The notes under the pieces: model-generated
Database searches by the model: none
What the model saw: only the letters and a program-made list of their open reading frames with translations
Told to the model about the DNA's origin: nothing
Assembly (NCBI GenBank): GCA_963708575.1
Contig: CAVPTB010000003.1
Location: 992,001 to 1,056,000 of the forward strand
Origin: DASVWZ01 sp963708575
GTDB lineage: Bacteria > Acidobacteriota > Terriglobia > Terriglobales > Acidobacteriaceae
Length of the DNA stretch: 64,000 bases
Reading direction: 5' to 3'
Position numbers and translations under genes: made by a program
Shown here: piece by piece, positions 37,624 to 46,666 of the stretch
Position numbering within the stretch: position 1 is the stretch's first letter
How the letters are laid out: each line of letters opens with the position of its first letter

Positions 37624-37871
37624 CTCCAGAAGCGCAGAAGATGATTGAATACATCAGCCGCCTGATTCGAAAGCCGGGGATAACGATCGGCGAGGATACT
37701 CCGCTGGTTTCGTCCGGATTAATCGACTCCATGGCGTTGGTAGACGTGCTGTCGGAACTCGAGGATCTCACTCACCTGCGGATACCGCCGGGAAAAGTTC
37801 AGCCAAAGGACATGAATACTGTTGCCCTGATGTTCGCGACGGCACAGCGGGTGGGTAAGCCACGCAAGTAA
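37620..37871 (+). CDS. Acyl carrier protein, DltC-like
   Basis: An 83-residue carrier with GTG start overlapping the ligase stop. The phosphopantetheine serine is in SSGLIDSMALVDVLSELE (about Ser39 in the IDSMALVD helix). The four-helix ACP pattern is visible, ending TVALMFATAQRVGKPRK with a basic tail. The DSM version of the motif, together with coupling to an acyl-AMP ligase and a divergent MBOAT, points to a dedicated carrier for acyl export rather than fatty acid synthesis. Confidence 0.85.
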   Translation: MTPEAQKMIEYISRLIRKPGITIGEDTPLVSSGLIDSMALVDVLSELEDLTHLRIPPGKVQPKDMNTVALMFATAQRVGKPRK

Positions 37872-37887
37872 AGCGCGGCATCAGCTG

Positions 37888-38505
37888 CTAAGACTTTTGG
37901 CGTCGGTAATACCGGCGGGCTTTCGCCCGGTTGCCGCAAGTTTTCATTTCGCACCAGCGACGCCGATGGTTTTTCGTCTTATCGAGGAACAGCCAAGCAC
38001 AATCTTCCGAACTGCACTCTCGAAGGTTCTGAACGTCATCCGAAGTGAGAAGCTCGCCCGCGGCTTGCGCTACCGGCCAGAGCATCGCGTCAAGATGACT
38101 TCCGGGGTCGATCCAGTGCCGCGAGAATCGCCTGTCATCATGGGAGATCCGAGCATGTGCGGCCGCGTCCTGGATGGCGTTGTTCAATATCTCGATGGCC
38201 GGAGTTGGAACCGGCCCACCCTTTGCGATTGCAAGAAAAATGTCGTAGAGTGCCTCGCGCAGATGTATGGCGTTCCGTAACACCGTTTGGGCACGTCCCG
38301 GCGAATCCTTCCCCAAAGTCCGGAGTTGATTGACGACCTTGCCCGGCAACGTCCCTGATTCCTCCGACCACTGCAAGAGTCGGTCGTAATCTGTGAGGAG
38401 TTCCTCGTGAACTTCTCTGGTTCGACCGTTAACGGTGTCCACGAAGTCCAACGAGATGTGTCCGCCAGTGTATTCAAAAGGCGTCTTGGGGTTCACTAGA
38501 GGCAT
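37888..38505 (-). CDS. ABATE / CGNR zinc-finger transcriptional regulator
   Basis: A 205-residue protein with an N-terminal ABATE domain (opening TGGHISLDFVDTVNGR) and a C-terminal CGNR zinc finger: C in RECSSEDCAWLFLD, then RRRWCEMKTCGNRAKARRYY, giving four cysteines and the CGNR signature. These are stress- or drug-type transcription regulators. The gene is divergent from an EamA exporter with ~190 bases between start codons, the usual arrangement of a local regulator and its target. Confidence 0.88.
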   Translation of the reverse strand: MPLVNPKTPFEYTGGHISLDFVDTVNGRTREVHEELLTDYDRLLQWSEESGTLPGKVVNQLRTLGKDSPGRAQTVLRNAIHLREALYDIFLAIAKGGPVPTPAIEILNNAIQDAAAHARISHDDRRFSRHWIDPGSHLDAMLWPVAQAAGELLTSDDVQNLRECSSEDCAWLFLDKTKNHRRRWCEMKTCGNRAKARRYYRRQKS

Positions 38506-38536
38506 CTCACTACATTATCTAACCGTTTAAACCATA

Positions 38537-38565
38537 TTGACAAGTTAGAATTGTTCGGCTAAAGT
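38537..38565 (+). promoter_or_regulatory. Sigma-70-type promoter candidate for the EamA transporter
   Basis: TTGACA (38537-38542, perfect -35), a 17-base spacer and TAAAGT (38560-38565, four of six for -10). It points rightward to the exporter gene and lies in the region where the divergent CGNR regulator would bind. Confidence 0.55.
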
Positions 38566-38697
38566 TGCCTCACCTTCAAAACGAACTTAGATGGTGAGGT
38601 GGCCGCAGTCATGTTCAGCCCAGATTCGAGACAGATCGTGCAGCTCCTTCGTAACCCAGAATTAAAAATCGGTGGATCGGGACCGGCTCACGTCCCT

Positions 38698-39675
38698 ATG
38701 AGTACTTCAGAGCGGCCGACAATCGCTGGGCAGCATCTTTCCATCATCATGGGATTCGCCGCGATCTACGTCATATGGGGATCCACGTATCTTGGCATCC
38801 GCTACGCAGTCGAAACCATTCCGCCATTGCTCATGATGGGCATTCGGCACTTCGTGGCTGGCAGTGTTGTATACGGGTGGGCCCGAAGTCACGGTACGCC
38901 TGCCCCCACGCTCAAGCATTGGGGGTATGCAGCGGTCGCTGGTCTTCTGCTGTTCCTTGGTGGTCATGGCATGTTGGCTTGGGCTGAACAGCATGTCGCA
39001 TCGGGGTTGGCGGCTCTGCTCTGCGCCACTTTGCCGCTCTGGACGGTTCTAATCAGCGCGTGGGATGGCAGCGAACGAAAGCTGAGCCTGAAAACTTGGG
39101 GAGGAATTGGTCTAGGCTTCGGAGGAGTTGCATTACTGATCGGCCCCGACGCTATTACCCAGCACCTGAATGTCGTCGCAGCCGCGATGGCACTAGGAAG
39201 CGCCCTGGCGTGGGCGATTGGCACCAGTTACAGCCGCCGGGCTGCTCTCCCGAAATCGAAGATACTCTCCGCCGCAATGCAAATGATTTGCGGTGGAAGC
39301 GTTCTCCTCGTTTCTGGCGCGATTGTGGGGGAAGGCAGCCGGCTTCATCTTTCAGCGATGACGCCCAAATCCATCCTCGCGCTCGCATATCTCATCGTCT
39401 TTGGATCCATCATCGCCTTCACGGTCTACACCTGGCTGGTTTCGGTGAGCAAGCCGACTATGCTTTCGACGTATGCGTATGTGAATCCGGTAGTTGCCGT
39501 TTTGCTGGGATGGGCGTTTGCTGGAGAAGTAATCTCGATGCGTACCATCGCGGCGACCGTCGTCATACTTGCCGGAGTAGTGTTAGTGACCAAAGCGAAG
39601 GCGAACCCCGTTAGAAGTGAGGGGCTGGAAAGTGCGCGGCTGGGTAGAAAGGTTTGCGAAGTCGCAGGGGATTGA
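38698..39675 (+). CDS. EamA/DMT-family transporter
   Basis: The ATG at 38698 is taken as start; an in-frame GTG at 38599 would add 33 unlikely residues. The ~325-residue protein has ten predicted membrane segments in two EamA repeats, opening IMGFAAIYVIWGSTYLGIRY, with the second repeat running through AYLIVFGSIIAFTVYTWLV and YAYVNPVVAVLLGWAF. This is the drug/metabolite exporter (YedA/RhaT-like) fold. Substrate is not inferable. Likely controlled by the divergent CGNR regulator. Confidence 0.88.
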   Translation: MSTSERPTIAGQHLSIIMGFAAIYVIWGSTYLGIRYAVETIPPLLMMGIRHFVAGSVVYGWARSHGTPAPTLKHWGYAAVAGLLLFLGGHGMLAWAEQHVASGLAALLCATLPLWTVLISAWDGSERKLSLKTWGGIGLGFGGVALLIGPDAITQHLNVVAAAMALGSALAWAIGTSYSRRAALPKSKILSAAMQMICGGSVLLVSGAIVGEGSRLHLSAMTPKSILALAYLIVFGSIIAFTVYTWLVSVSKPTMLSTYAYVNPVVAVLLGWAFAGEVISMRTIAATVVILAGVVLVTKAKANPVRSEGLESARLGRKVCEVAGD

Positions 39676-39746
39676 AGGGGTAACGGATTTGGTCTCAAGA
39701 GCAGCAACTTGGGAGCACTCGACGTTGGCTGCTATCCTGCTACGGC

Positions 39747-40994
39747 ATGCACGTGATTCCCGCAGGAGCGGTGCCGGAAGCGCAACTGGCGACCGCCTAC
39801 GTCATCTTTCTTGCGAGCTATCTTGTTTTTTCGATCGGGAAATTTCCCGGACTGAAGATCGACAGGCCGGGTGCGGCGATTATCGGGGCCGTGGCGATGA
39901 TTGCTTTCCGCATCGTTCCTGCCCACGACGCTCTCCGGTTCATCGATTTTTCCACGCTGGTGTTGTTGTTCTCCATGATGCTAATCGTGGGAAATTTGCA
40001 TCTGGTGGGGTTTTTCGAGTGGAACGCCGAATTTATTCTCCGGCGGCTCAACCCAAGTTATTTACTGCCGGCAGTCATCTTCACTTCCGGAATACTCTCT
40101 GCATTTTTCGTAAACGACATCGTGTGCCTGGTCATGGTGCCGTTTGTGCTGACCATTGCGCGACGAATGAAGCTTGGTCCCCTGCCTTATCTGCTGGCGG
40201 TGGCTACAGCGTCGAATATCGGCAGCGTCGCGACCATTACCGGGAATCCGCAAAACATGCTGATCGGATCTTTCTCCGGCATACGCTACCGCGACTTCCT
40301 GATGCATCTTGGTCCAATCGCAGTGGCTGGGCTCTTCCTTGATTGGGCAGTGCTGCATTGGATTCATATGCGCAGCACGAAGCTAAGCGAAACAGGAGGA
40401 CAGTCCATTCCCCTGCCGGAGTTGGATCTCTCGAAGCTGACAAAGCCTGTGCTTGTGGTTACGGGAGTCGTGATCGGATTTTTTCTAGGAGTGCCGCCTG
40501 CAATGATGGCGGCTCTCGGTGCGGCTGTGCTTTTGATTACGCGCACTCAAGATCCGAAAAAGCTGTACGAAGAAGTTGATTGGGGATTGTTGGTCTTCTT
40601 CATCGGGTTGTTTTTGATCGTGGGAGGCGCGGAAAATGCGGGCATCGTAGAAAAAATTCTGCACGTAGCTGAGCACTGGAATCTGCAGCGCCTTGGACCT
40701 TTCACTGTGGTCGTTTCGCTGTTGAGCAATCTGGTGAGTAACGTCCCGGCCGTCATGCTGCTGAAATCCATAGTGCCGGGCTTCCTCGATCCTCATCGGG
40801 CGTGGCTTGCCTTGGCAATGGCTTCAACTCTGGCAGGAAATCTGACCATCACGGGCAGCGTAGCTAACATCATTGTTGTGGAGAGCGCGAAGCCTGATTT
40901 GGAGATTGGCTTCTGGGACTACTTTAAAGTGGGGGCGCCAGTTACGTTGGCAACTCTGCTGGCTGGGTGGGCGTGGCTGACGTGGATGGGATAG
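39747..40994 (+). CDS. Ion-transporter-superfamily permease (SLC13/ArsB-NhaD-like)
   Basis: A 415-residue protein with eleven to twelve membrane segments. The two hairpin signature loops of the IT superfamily are visible: SVATITGNPQNMLIG (about 152-166) and the repeat-related NLTITGSVANIIVVE near 371. SNLVSNVPAVML lies near 332. These proteins carry anions such as dicarboxylate, sulfate or arsenite, or act as Na+/H+ antiporters. Which of these applies is not clear. It lies 71 bases after the EamA gene. The long rightward frame 39617-40342 overlapping it is a shadow. Confidence 0.82.
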   Translation: MHVIPAGAVPEAQLATAYVIFLASYLVFSIGKFPGLKIDRPGAAIIGAVAMIAFRIVPAHDALRFIDFSTLVLLFSMMLIVGNLHLVGFFEWNAEFILRRLNPSYLLPAVIFTSGILSAFFVNDIVCLVMVPFVLTIARRMKLGPLPYLLAVATASNIGSVATITGNPQNMLIGSFSGIRYRDFLMHLGPIAVAGLFLDWAVLHWIHMRSTKLSETGGQSIPLPELDLSKLTKPVLVVTGVVIGFFLGVPPAMMAALGAAVLLITRTQDPKKLYEEVDWGLLVFFIGLFLIVGGAENAGIVEKILHVAEHWNLQRLGPFTVVVSLLSNLVSNVPAVMLLKSIVPGFLDPHRAWLALAMASTLAGNLTITGSVANIIVVESAKPDLEIGFWDYFKVGAPVTLATLLAGWAWLTWMG

Positions 40995-41038
40995 GGGTTT
41001 GTTGAAGGTCGAATCTTGATTGTGCCGGGAGCATAGAC

Positions 41039-42040
41039 ATGCGACATTGCGTTCTCTCATTGGGATTCGTGCTGGTGCTCGCGCCGTTTAGCTGCGGACA
41101 ACAGGTCGTGAAGTTCCGGGCAACGATCGGAAATGTGAAATATACCTACGGACCGGCGCCGTCGGTAGGCAGGTTGCGGCCGGGAGACGTTCTCGACACC
41201 AACACTTTGGATTGCTTCGGCAATGCCATTAAAAAGCCTGGGGATACTCTCGGCCTCGTGAAGGGCGACAATCCGCTGACCGGGCCGTTTTGGATTGAAG
41301 GTGCGCAGCCCGGCGACATGCTCGCGGTCAAGATTCTAGATCTGGAGGTTGACGGAGATCAGGGAATTGGGGCCCTTGCCGCCGGATTTGGAGCGATCAA
41401 CTCGACGAACTACACGCCCATGCTGGGTGCATCCGTACCGGAGAAGATCTGGTTCTATCCGATTGATCACGAGACCAACACGGCGACGTTTCAAGCGTTA
41501 GACTCGAAATTCTCGGTCAAGATTCCCCTGCATCCTTTCTTCGGATGCATCGGCGTAGCTCCCGCAAATGGGGAAGTTCGCAGTTCGGTCGTTCCCGCCG
41601 AGTTTGGTGGAAACATGGATTCTCCTGAAGCCAGTGTGGGCCACACAGTGTATTTCCCGGTGAACGTGCCCGGGGCTCTTCTCTATCTGGGCGACGGTCA
41701 CGCGGCTATGGGTGACGGAGAGGTAGCCGGCACCGCGATCGAAGTGCCGTTGCATGCCCGGGTGCAGGTGGACGTTATTAAAGGCAAGAAAATTGGGTGG
41801 CCGCGCTTCGAAAACGAAGAGAGCATTATGACGGTTGGAGCCTACCGGCCGCTGGACGATTGCGTGCGAATTGCGTTCACCGAGTTGGTCGGATGGATTC
41901 ACCAGGATTACGGATTGTCCGAACTAGATGCCTACGAACTTCTCTCCAAGGTAGCGAAAATTCACCTGAACGAAATGGTGGATCCGAACTATGTCGTCGT
42001 AGCTTCGATCGAAAAGAAGTATCTACCGACTAAGAGATAG
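41039..42040 (+). CDS. Secreted acetamidase/formamidase-family protein
   Basis: A 333-residue FmdA_AmdA-family protein. Family motifs: RLRPGDVLDTNTLDCFGN, NPLTGPFWIEGAQPGDMLAVKIL, HPFFGCIGVAPANGEVRSSV, GGNMDSPEASVGHTVYFPV, and LYLGDGHAAMGDGEVAGTAIE with the catalytic-type acidic and His residues. Unusually for this normally cytoplasmic family it carries a signal peptide (MRHCVLSLGFVLVLAPFSCG), so it probably works in the periplasm. The preceding transporter gene ends 44 bases upstream. The amide substrate is unknown. Confidence 0.87.
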   Translation: MRHCVLSLGFVLVLAPFSCGQQVVKFRATIGNVKYTYGPAPSVGRLRPGDVLDTNTLDCFGNAIKKPGDTLGLVKGDNPLTGPFWIEGAQPGDMLAVKILDLEVDGDQGIGALAAGFGAINSTNYTPMLGASVPEKIWFYPIDHETNTATFQALDSKFSVKIPLHPFFGCIGVAPANGEVRSSVVPAEFGGNMDSPEASVGHTVYFPVNVPGALLYLGDGHAAMGDGEVAGTAIEVPLHARVQVDVIKGKKIGWPRFENEESIMTVGAYRPLDDCVRIAFTELVGWIHQDYGLSELDAYELLSKVAKIHLNEMVDPNYVVVASIEKKYLPTKR

Positions 42041-42203
42041 GACAGGGAGAGCGCGGACCATCTCCCACCAGACCGCCGCGACGTTTATCCAGGCTCTTCG
42101 CAGCCTCCGCACGACGGGGACTGAACCTTCGCACACTCGAGTTTCTTGACACCACCCTCAGGTCGAGCGAAACTCCATTCATAGCTTTAGGAACTTACCT
42201 TAG

Positions 42204-43175
42204 ATGGATCGCTACTCTATTTTCGATCACGGTGCTTCGGGTCAGGCGGCCGCGCCTGCCCCAGCAAGAGAAGCGTCTTTTGCCGAAGCCGCACACCAGC
42301 CAGTTCAGCCCTTGCCATTTCCCGCGCAGGACAACGAACCTTCGCTCGCTGCCATGGCCGACCGCGACCTCGATGCTGCGTTGCAGTTGCTGGCCGAGCG
42401 GGCTCTCTACGTCACCGGATCTTCAGGAGCGACGATTGCGTTGCTGGATGGTCCCGAGATGGTGTGCCGCGCCAGTGCGGGGCCAACCGCTCCCGAGGTT
42501 GGAAGCCAGTTGCAACTCCAGGCAGGGCTGACCGGCGAAAGCGTGCGACTTAAGAAGGTTCTGCAGTGCGACGATGCGGAACGCGATCTGCGGGTGAACC
42601 GCGAAAGTTGCCGGGCGCTAGGCGTGCAGTCAGTGATGGTTTCTCCATTGTTGCGGGATGGCGAGGTTATCGGCGTTTTTGAATTGCTGGCAGATCGGAC
42701 TCACGCGTTCGAAGATCGCGACGTGACCGCAGTTGGTCGATTGACAGAAGTGGCCTTGACCGCTCTTGAACACGCCGACGCCGCCAAACGTGCCTTTGAT
42801 GAGATTGCTTCGGCCACCGAGCCGGAAGAGAAGAACGCAGCACCTTCGCCGGCCGACGCAGCGAAGGTAGATGCAGCTAATGTTTCACAGATCATCCAGA
42901 GCGCGCCTACGCCCGTTCCATCCGAGGTGCTTGCCAAAATCAAGCCTTGCGAAGTCTGCGGATTTCCGGTCTCTGAGGGTCGCACCTTGTGTGTTGATTG
43001 CGAACAGGTCCGTCGTTCTGACAGTAACTCTCTGCCAGCCCCGGTTGCCGATTTTTTGGGTGCACTGGCTCCAACGCAGCGCAAAGAGAGCTGGTTTGAC
43101 CGGCACATGTACACCCTCGGCACCATCATTATGGTGGCGTTAACTGCGTTAGCGTTGTGGCTTAAATTCAGGTAA
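42204..43175 (+). CDS. GAF-domain protein with zinc-ribbon and C-terminal membrane anchor
   Basis: A 323-residue protein: low-complexity Ala/Pro-rich N-terminus, a GAF domain (about 50-195, TGSSGATIALLDGPEMVCRA through VMVSPLLRDGEVIGVFELL), a second linker, a four-cysteine knuckle (CEVCG and CVDC, about 250-274), and a single C-terminal membrane segment (IIMVALTALALWLKF). The tail-anchor topology with a cytoplasmic GAF suggests a membrane-attached sensor or scaffold without its own output domain. It converges on the NtrC-type regulator gene. Confidence 0.78.
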   Translation: MDRYSIFDHGASGQAAAPAPAREASFAEAAHQPVQPLPFPAQDNEPSLAAMADRDLDAALQLLAERALYVTGSSGATIALLDGPEMVCRASAGPTAPEVGSQLQLQAGLTGESVRLKKVLQCDDAERDLRVNRESCRALGVQSVMVSPLLRDGEVIGVFELLADRTHAFEDRDVTAVGRLTEVALTALEHADAAKRAFDEIASATEPEEKNAAPSPADAAKVDAANVSQIIQSAPTPVPSEVLAKIKPCEVCGFPVSEGRTLCVDCEQVRRSDSNSLPAPVADFLGALAPTQRKESWFDRHMYTLGTIIMVALTALALWLKFR

Positions 43176-43194
43176 GTTGTGGTGTCCTGAGCGG

Positions 43195-44565
43195 CTAGCT
43201 CTTTTTCAATCTTCGCAATAACGACGTGGGGTGTATCCCCAGAATCCTTGCAGCGGCGGTCTTGTTGTTGCCTGTCGCGCTCAGCACCTGCTCCACGTAG
43301 TTGTCTTCCAGTTCACGCAAACTCAGAAATTGCTTTTCCGTTGTGGGCACGTCCTGTTCGCCATTCATCCCGGTATTGGTAGCCGGCCGGTGGTCTCGGA
43401 TTTCCTGCGGCAGAAATCCCGAATGAATGTCCCCTTCTGGCGCGAGGATCATGGTTCGCTCGACTACGTTCTTGAGTTCGCGGATGTTTCCTGGCCAGGA
43501 ATATTGCTGCAACATTTCCGCCGCTGCGACGGTGAATCCCGTAAATGTCTTGTGTAATTCCCGGTTGAAGTGCTGGAGCAAATCCAGAGCCAGGGGAACG
43601 ATGTCTTCCTTTCTTTCTCTCAGCGGAGGGATGAATAGAGGTACAACATTCAACCGATAGTAAAGATCTTCGCGAAATCGCCCTTGCGTTACTTCATCTT
43701 TCAAAATTGCGTTGGTCGCCGCAATTAACCGAACATCGACTTTGATTTCCCTCGTTCCGCCCAACCGGATAAAGGTTCCTTCTTCCAACACTCGTAGCAG
43801 CTTGGCTTGCACGCTGGCCGACATGTTTCCGATCTCATCCAGAAATACGGTTCCGCCGCTCGCTCGTTCCAGCAATCCCTCTTTGCGTTTGCGTGCGTCG
43901 GTGAAAGCCCCCGCCTCGTATCCGAACAACTCACTCTCTAACAGCGTCTCCGGCAGGGAAGCGCAATTCAACTCCAAAAGCAGCTGCGAAGCACGCGGGC
44001 TGTTGTAATGGATGGATTTCGCCAGCACTCCTTTGCCGGTGCCACTCTCGCCGAGAATCAGGATCGTGGTGTGCTCGGATTCTGCCGCCTTCCTTGCCAT
44101 CTCCAACATTTGGATCATGGCCCCATTGTGCGTGACCATGCGACCGAAATCGTAACGGCCCTTGGCGACTTCGACGGTATCGCGGAGCCGCACTCGCAGA
44201 GCTAGCATCTCTGTGGCACGACGCATGGTGGCGACCATATCGGCAAGGTGGAATGGTTTGATCAGATAGTCGTGCGCGCCGAGTTTCATGGCTTCGACTG
44301 CCCGGTCCACCATGTGGTAGGCGCTCATCATCACCACGACCGCGCCGGGATTGATCTGTTTGATTTGCCGCAACACCTCCACCCCATCGATCCCCGGCAG
44401 GACAATGTCCAACAAGGTCAGTTCCGGTTTTTCCTCTTGAAAAATCTTGACGGCGTCTTCCCCCGAGCCCGCAGTCGAGACTTCAAAGCCTTCCTGCCGC
44501 AGCCCCCGGGAGATGGTGCGCAACGTCAAGTCTTCGTCATCGACTACAAGAACCAAATACGCCAT
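43195..44565 (-). CDS. NtrC-type sigma-54 response regulator
   Basis: A 456-residue protein: receiver (1-120; phosphoacceptor in LTLLDIVLPGIDG), AAA+ sigma-54 interaction domain (about 145-370; Walker A GESGTGKGVL, Walker B GGTVFLDEIGNM, arginine region YYRLNVVPLFIPPLRER), and a Fis-type HTH (AARILGIHPTSLLRRLKK) at the end. The sigma-54 contact loop reads GAFTDA rather than the canonical GAFTGA. The kinase gene 24 bases upstream on the same strand is its likely partner. It should activate -24/-12 promoters in response to that kinase. Confidence 0.93.
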   Translation of the reverse strand: MAYLVLVVDDEDLTLRTISRGLRQEGFEVSTAGSGEDAVKIFQEEKPELTLLDIVLPGIDGVEVLRQIKQINPGAVVVMMSAYHMVDRAVEAMKLGAHDYLIKPFHLADMVATMRRATEMLALRVRLRDTVEVAKGRYDFGRMVTHNGAMIQMLEMARKAAESEHTTILILGESGTGKGVLAKSIHYNSPRASQLLLELNCASLPETLLESELFGYEAGAFTDARKRKEGLLERASGGTVFLDEIGNMSASVQAKLLRVLEEGTFIRLGGTREIKVDVRLIAATNAILKDEVTQGRFREDLYYRLNVVPLFIPPLRERKEDIVPLALDLLQHFNRELHKTFTGFTVAAAEMLQQYSWPGNIRELKNVVERTMILAPEGDIHSGFLPQEIRDHRPATNTGMNGEQDVPTTEKQFLSLRELEDNYVEQVLSATGNNKTAAARILGIHPTSLLRRLKKS

Positions 44566-44589
44566 AAAGTGTCTTTCTCGAAACTCGCA

Positions 44590-45531
44590 CTAGGTCACGA
44601 CCTCTGCTTCTTCGGTTTTTCCCTCGTCCGCCTCTACTTGACGGATCGGCAACGTCAAAGTGATTGTGGTGCCTCGATCAATCACGCTGTCGGCGCGAAT
44701 TTCCCCATTGTGACTGCGTACGTAGGCCTGGCAGATGCTCAACCCGAGCCCTGTGCCCTTGCCTCGTTTGGTGGTGAAAAATGGTTCGAACACATGCGGC
44801 AATGTCTCCGGCGAAATCCCGCAACCGGTGTCGCCTACGCGGATCTCAATGCTGTCCACGTAGGTCAGTTTGGCTGCAGCGATGGTGATTGTTCCACCTT
44901 CTGGGGTCGCCTCGGCTGCATTCAACAGCAGGTTCATCAATACTTGCGAAAGCTGATTCGCGTCAGCTCGGATGTGGGGCAAATCGCCAGGTACCACGTT
45001 TTCAACCTTTTTGTCCCGGAACATCGGCTGCCCTTCCACGAAACTGAGTGTGTCGGCGACCAGCCGATGCAGACTGATTTTGCTTAACAGGAGTGGCCCT
45101 GGACGCGCATAGTTCACTAAGCCCCGTAAGGTTGTCGAAATACGCTTGGCTCCCGCGATGCACTGTTCGATCTCCGAGCGGGCCTCTGCATCCGACTCTT
45201 CTTTCAGTTCCAACTCCAGATGCGACAAAATTCCGAGCAGAGGGTTGTTGATTTCATGCGCCGCTCCCAAAGCCAATTGCGCCAGCGCTGCATACTTCTC
45301 GTACTCCGCCAACTGGGCTTGAAACTGGATTTTTTCCTTATTTAGTTCGCGTTCTTCCCGCAGCCTTGGCCACAACTCCTCTTGTGCCTGATTTCTCTCA
45401 AGTTCCAACTGACGGGTTTGCTGGCGAAGCCGTGCCAACTCCCGGCGGCAGCTTTCATTCCGCTGCCGCTCTTGCCACAACAGCAAGCCGGCTATCAGCG
45501 TGACAACGCCCATGGCCAGCAAAGGAATCAT
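44590..45531 (-). CDS. Membrane-anchored histidine kinase (NtrB-like partner)
   Basis: The start at 45531 (MIPLLAMGVVTLIAGLLLW) gives one N-terminal membrane segment and has GGAAGGA 6 bases upstream. A longer frame to 45660 lacks support. The ~313-residue product: anchor, coiled coil rich in Arg/Glu/Gln (about 25-75), HisKA with AAHEINNPLLGILSHLE, and HATPase with NLLLNAAEATPEG, DTGCGISPETL and GKGTGLGLSICQAYV. There is no recognisable sensor domain, so input may come through the membrane anchor or a partner protein. Paired with the NtrC-type regulator downstream. Confidence 0.88.
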   Translation of the reverse strand: MIPLLAMGVVTLIAGLLLWQERQRNESCRRELARLRQQTRQLELERNQAQEELWPRLREERELNKEKIQFQAQLAEYEKYAALAQLALGAAHEINNPLLGILSHLELELKEESDAEARSEIEQCIAGAKRISTTLRGLVNYARPGPLLLSKISLHRLVADTLSFVEGQPMFRDKKVENVVPGDLPHIRADANQLSQVLMNLLLNAAEATPEGGTITIAAAKLTYVDSIEIRVGDTGCGISPETLPHVFEPFFTTKRGKGTGLGLSICQAYVRSHNGEIRADSVIDRGTTITLTLPIRQVEADEGKTEEAEVVT

Positions 45532-45770
45532 CGTTTTCCTTCCGTTCTGGTGCTCGACATCATCAAGGGTGGTCCGGAGCAAACGTTGGCGGGGGCTGCG
45601 CATGGGCATGCCATAAATGGACCTATCTATATAGAGGATGGAACGGACAGGCCTGAGCACGCAGTGATTACAGTCACTCGAACGGGTATTGGACGAGTGC
45701 CAAAGCTGTGACTCTGGACGTCAAAGGGAAAGTGTAAAGCAGAAACCGACGAGATCAACCTCTGGGCAGA

Positions 45771-46577
45771 TTAGGAACGCCCTTCTTCGCGGTGCTTGAG
45801 CCACTTCAGGAACATCTGCTCCATCGGTTTGTCGTAGGTCATCAAGACGTGACGGATGGTGTGTCCGGTCACGAAATGGCAGACTTCTTCGGCGAGGTTC
45901 TTCGCGTGATCCCCAGCACGCTCAAGCGATTGCGTCATGAAAATGACTTGCAGACTGGCTTGACGCTGCTGATTTTCGGGATTCTCGATGTGCCTCATGA
46001 AAATCAGGTTCCGGAGGCGGTCCATTTCCGCGTCCATGCGGAGAACGTCGACCGCTTCCTTAACGTCGCGCTCTGAAAAGGCGGCGCCGACGTCGCAGAG
46101 CATCTTCTCCAGCACCGTGGCCATGTGCGTGAGATCGCGGATATCCTGCGGATCCAGACTTCGCCCGGCAGATTGCGCACTGCTGGCAAAACTCAACAAC
46201 AAATCGCCGATGCGTTCCAAGCCGATCATGAACTTCATGCACGCCAGCAACTCGCGTGCCTCGGTATCACTGACGCGGGTAATGGCTCGGGTGACGCCGT
46301 CGTCGATCTCGCGATCGATCGCGTCCAGTTCCTTTTCTTTCTCTCGGATGGTATTTAGCAAAGGAGAGGAACCGGTAGCAATTCCTTCGGCCGCTGCTGC
46401 AGCAGCCTCTTTTGCAACCGAACAAGCTCGAATCGTGAGCTTCACCAAGTGCCCGTAGGCAGGTTCGGGAACAGGGCCGTTCACTGCCAAACTACTCACG
46501 CGAGTCTCCTCTGGCGCCGCCACGGATACCCTTGGTACAGAGGGCGCCTTCGATCGTCGAGTTGGACTGACGAGCAC
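45771..46577 (-). CDS. phoU: PhoU-family phosphate signalling regulator
   Basis: A protein of up to 268 residues with two PhoU helical repeats (about 45-150 and 155-260) and the metal-binding type motif SDTEARELLACMKFMIGLERIGD. The second repeat contains MTQSLERAGDHAKNLAEEVCHFVTG, with the E-R-x-G-D-H-x-x-N signature. PhoU links phosphate transporter state to PhoR. It lies downstream of phoB and phoR on the same strand. The GTG at 46577 has no good ribosome site, and the first ~25 residues may not be translated. No pstSCAB genes are in the window. Confidence 0.88.
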   Translation of the reverse strand: MLVSPTRRSKAPSVPRVSVAAPEETRVSSLAVNGPVPEPAYGHLVKLTIRACSVAKEAAAAAAEGIATGSSPLLNTIREKEKELDAIDREIDDGVTRAITRVSDTEARELLACMKFMIGLERIGDLLLSFASSAQSAGRSLDPQDIRDLTHMATVLEKMLCDVGAAFSERDVKEAVDVLRMDAEMDRLRNLIFMRHIENPENQQRQASLQVIFMTQSLERAGDHAKNLAEEVCHFVTGHTIRHVLMTYDKPMEQMFLKWLKHREEGRS

Positions 46578-46666
46578 AACCTAAGAATAGGTTCTTTTGC
46601 CGAGCGCGGTGTTAAAAGCTCGTAAATTTTGCTAGATTCCGTGTGCGCCCAACTCCGGTGGAAAAC

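Noticed and set aside
39617..40342. Long rightward open frame of 241 codons
   Set aside because: It overlaps the transporter gene in another frame, has no family features and no membrane pattern. It is a shadow of high-GC coding sequence.
44248..45087. Rightward 279-codon frame opposite the kinase and NtrC genes
   Set aside because: Spans two convincing genes on the other strand with many His/Arg residues, typical of antisense reading.
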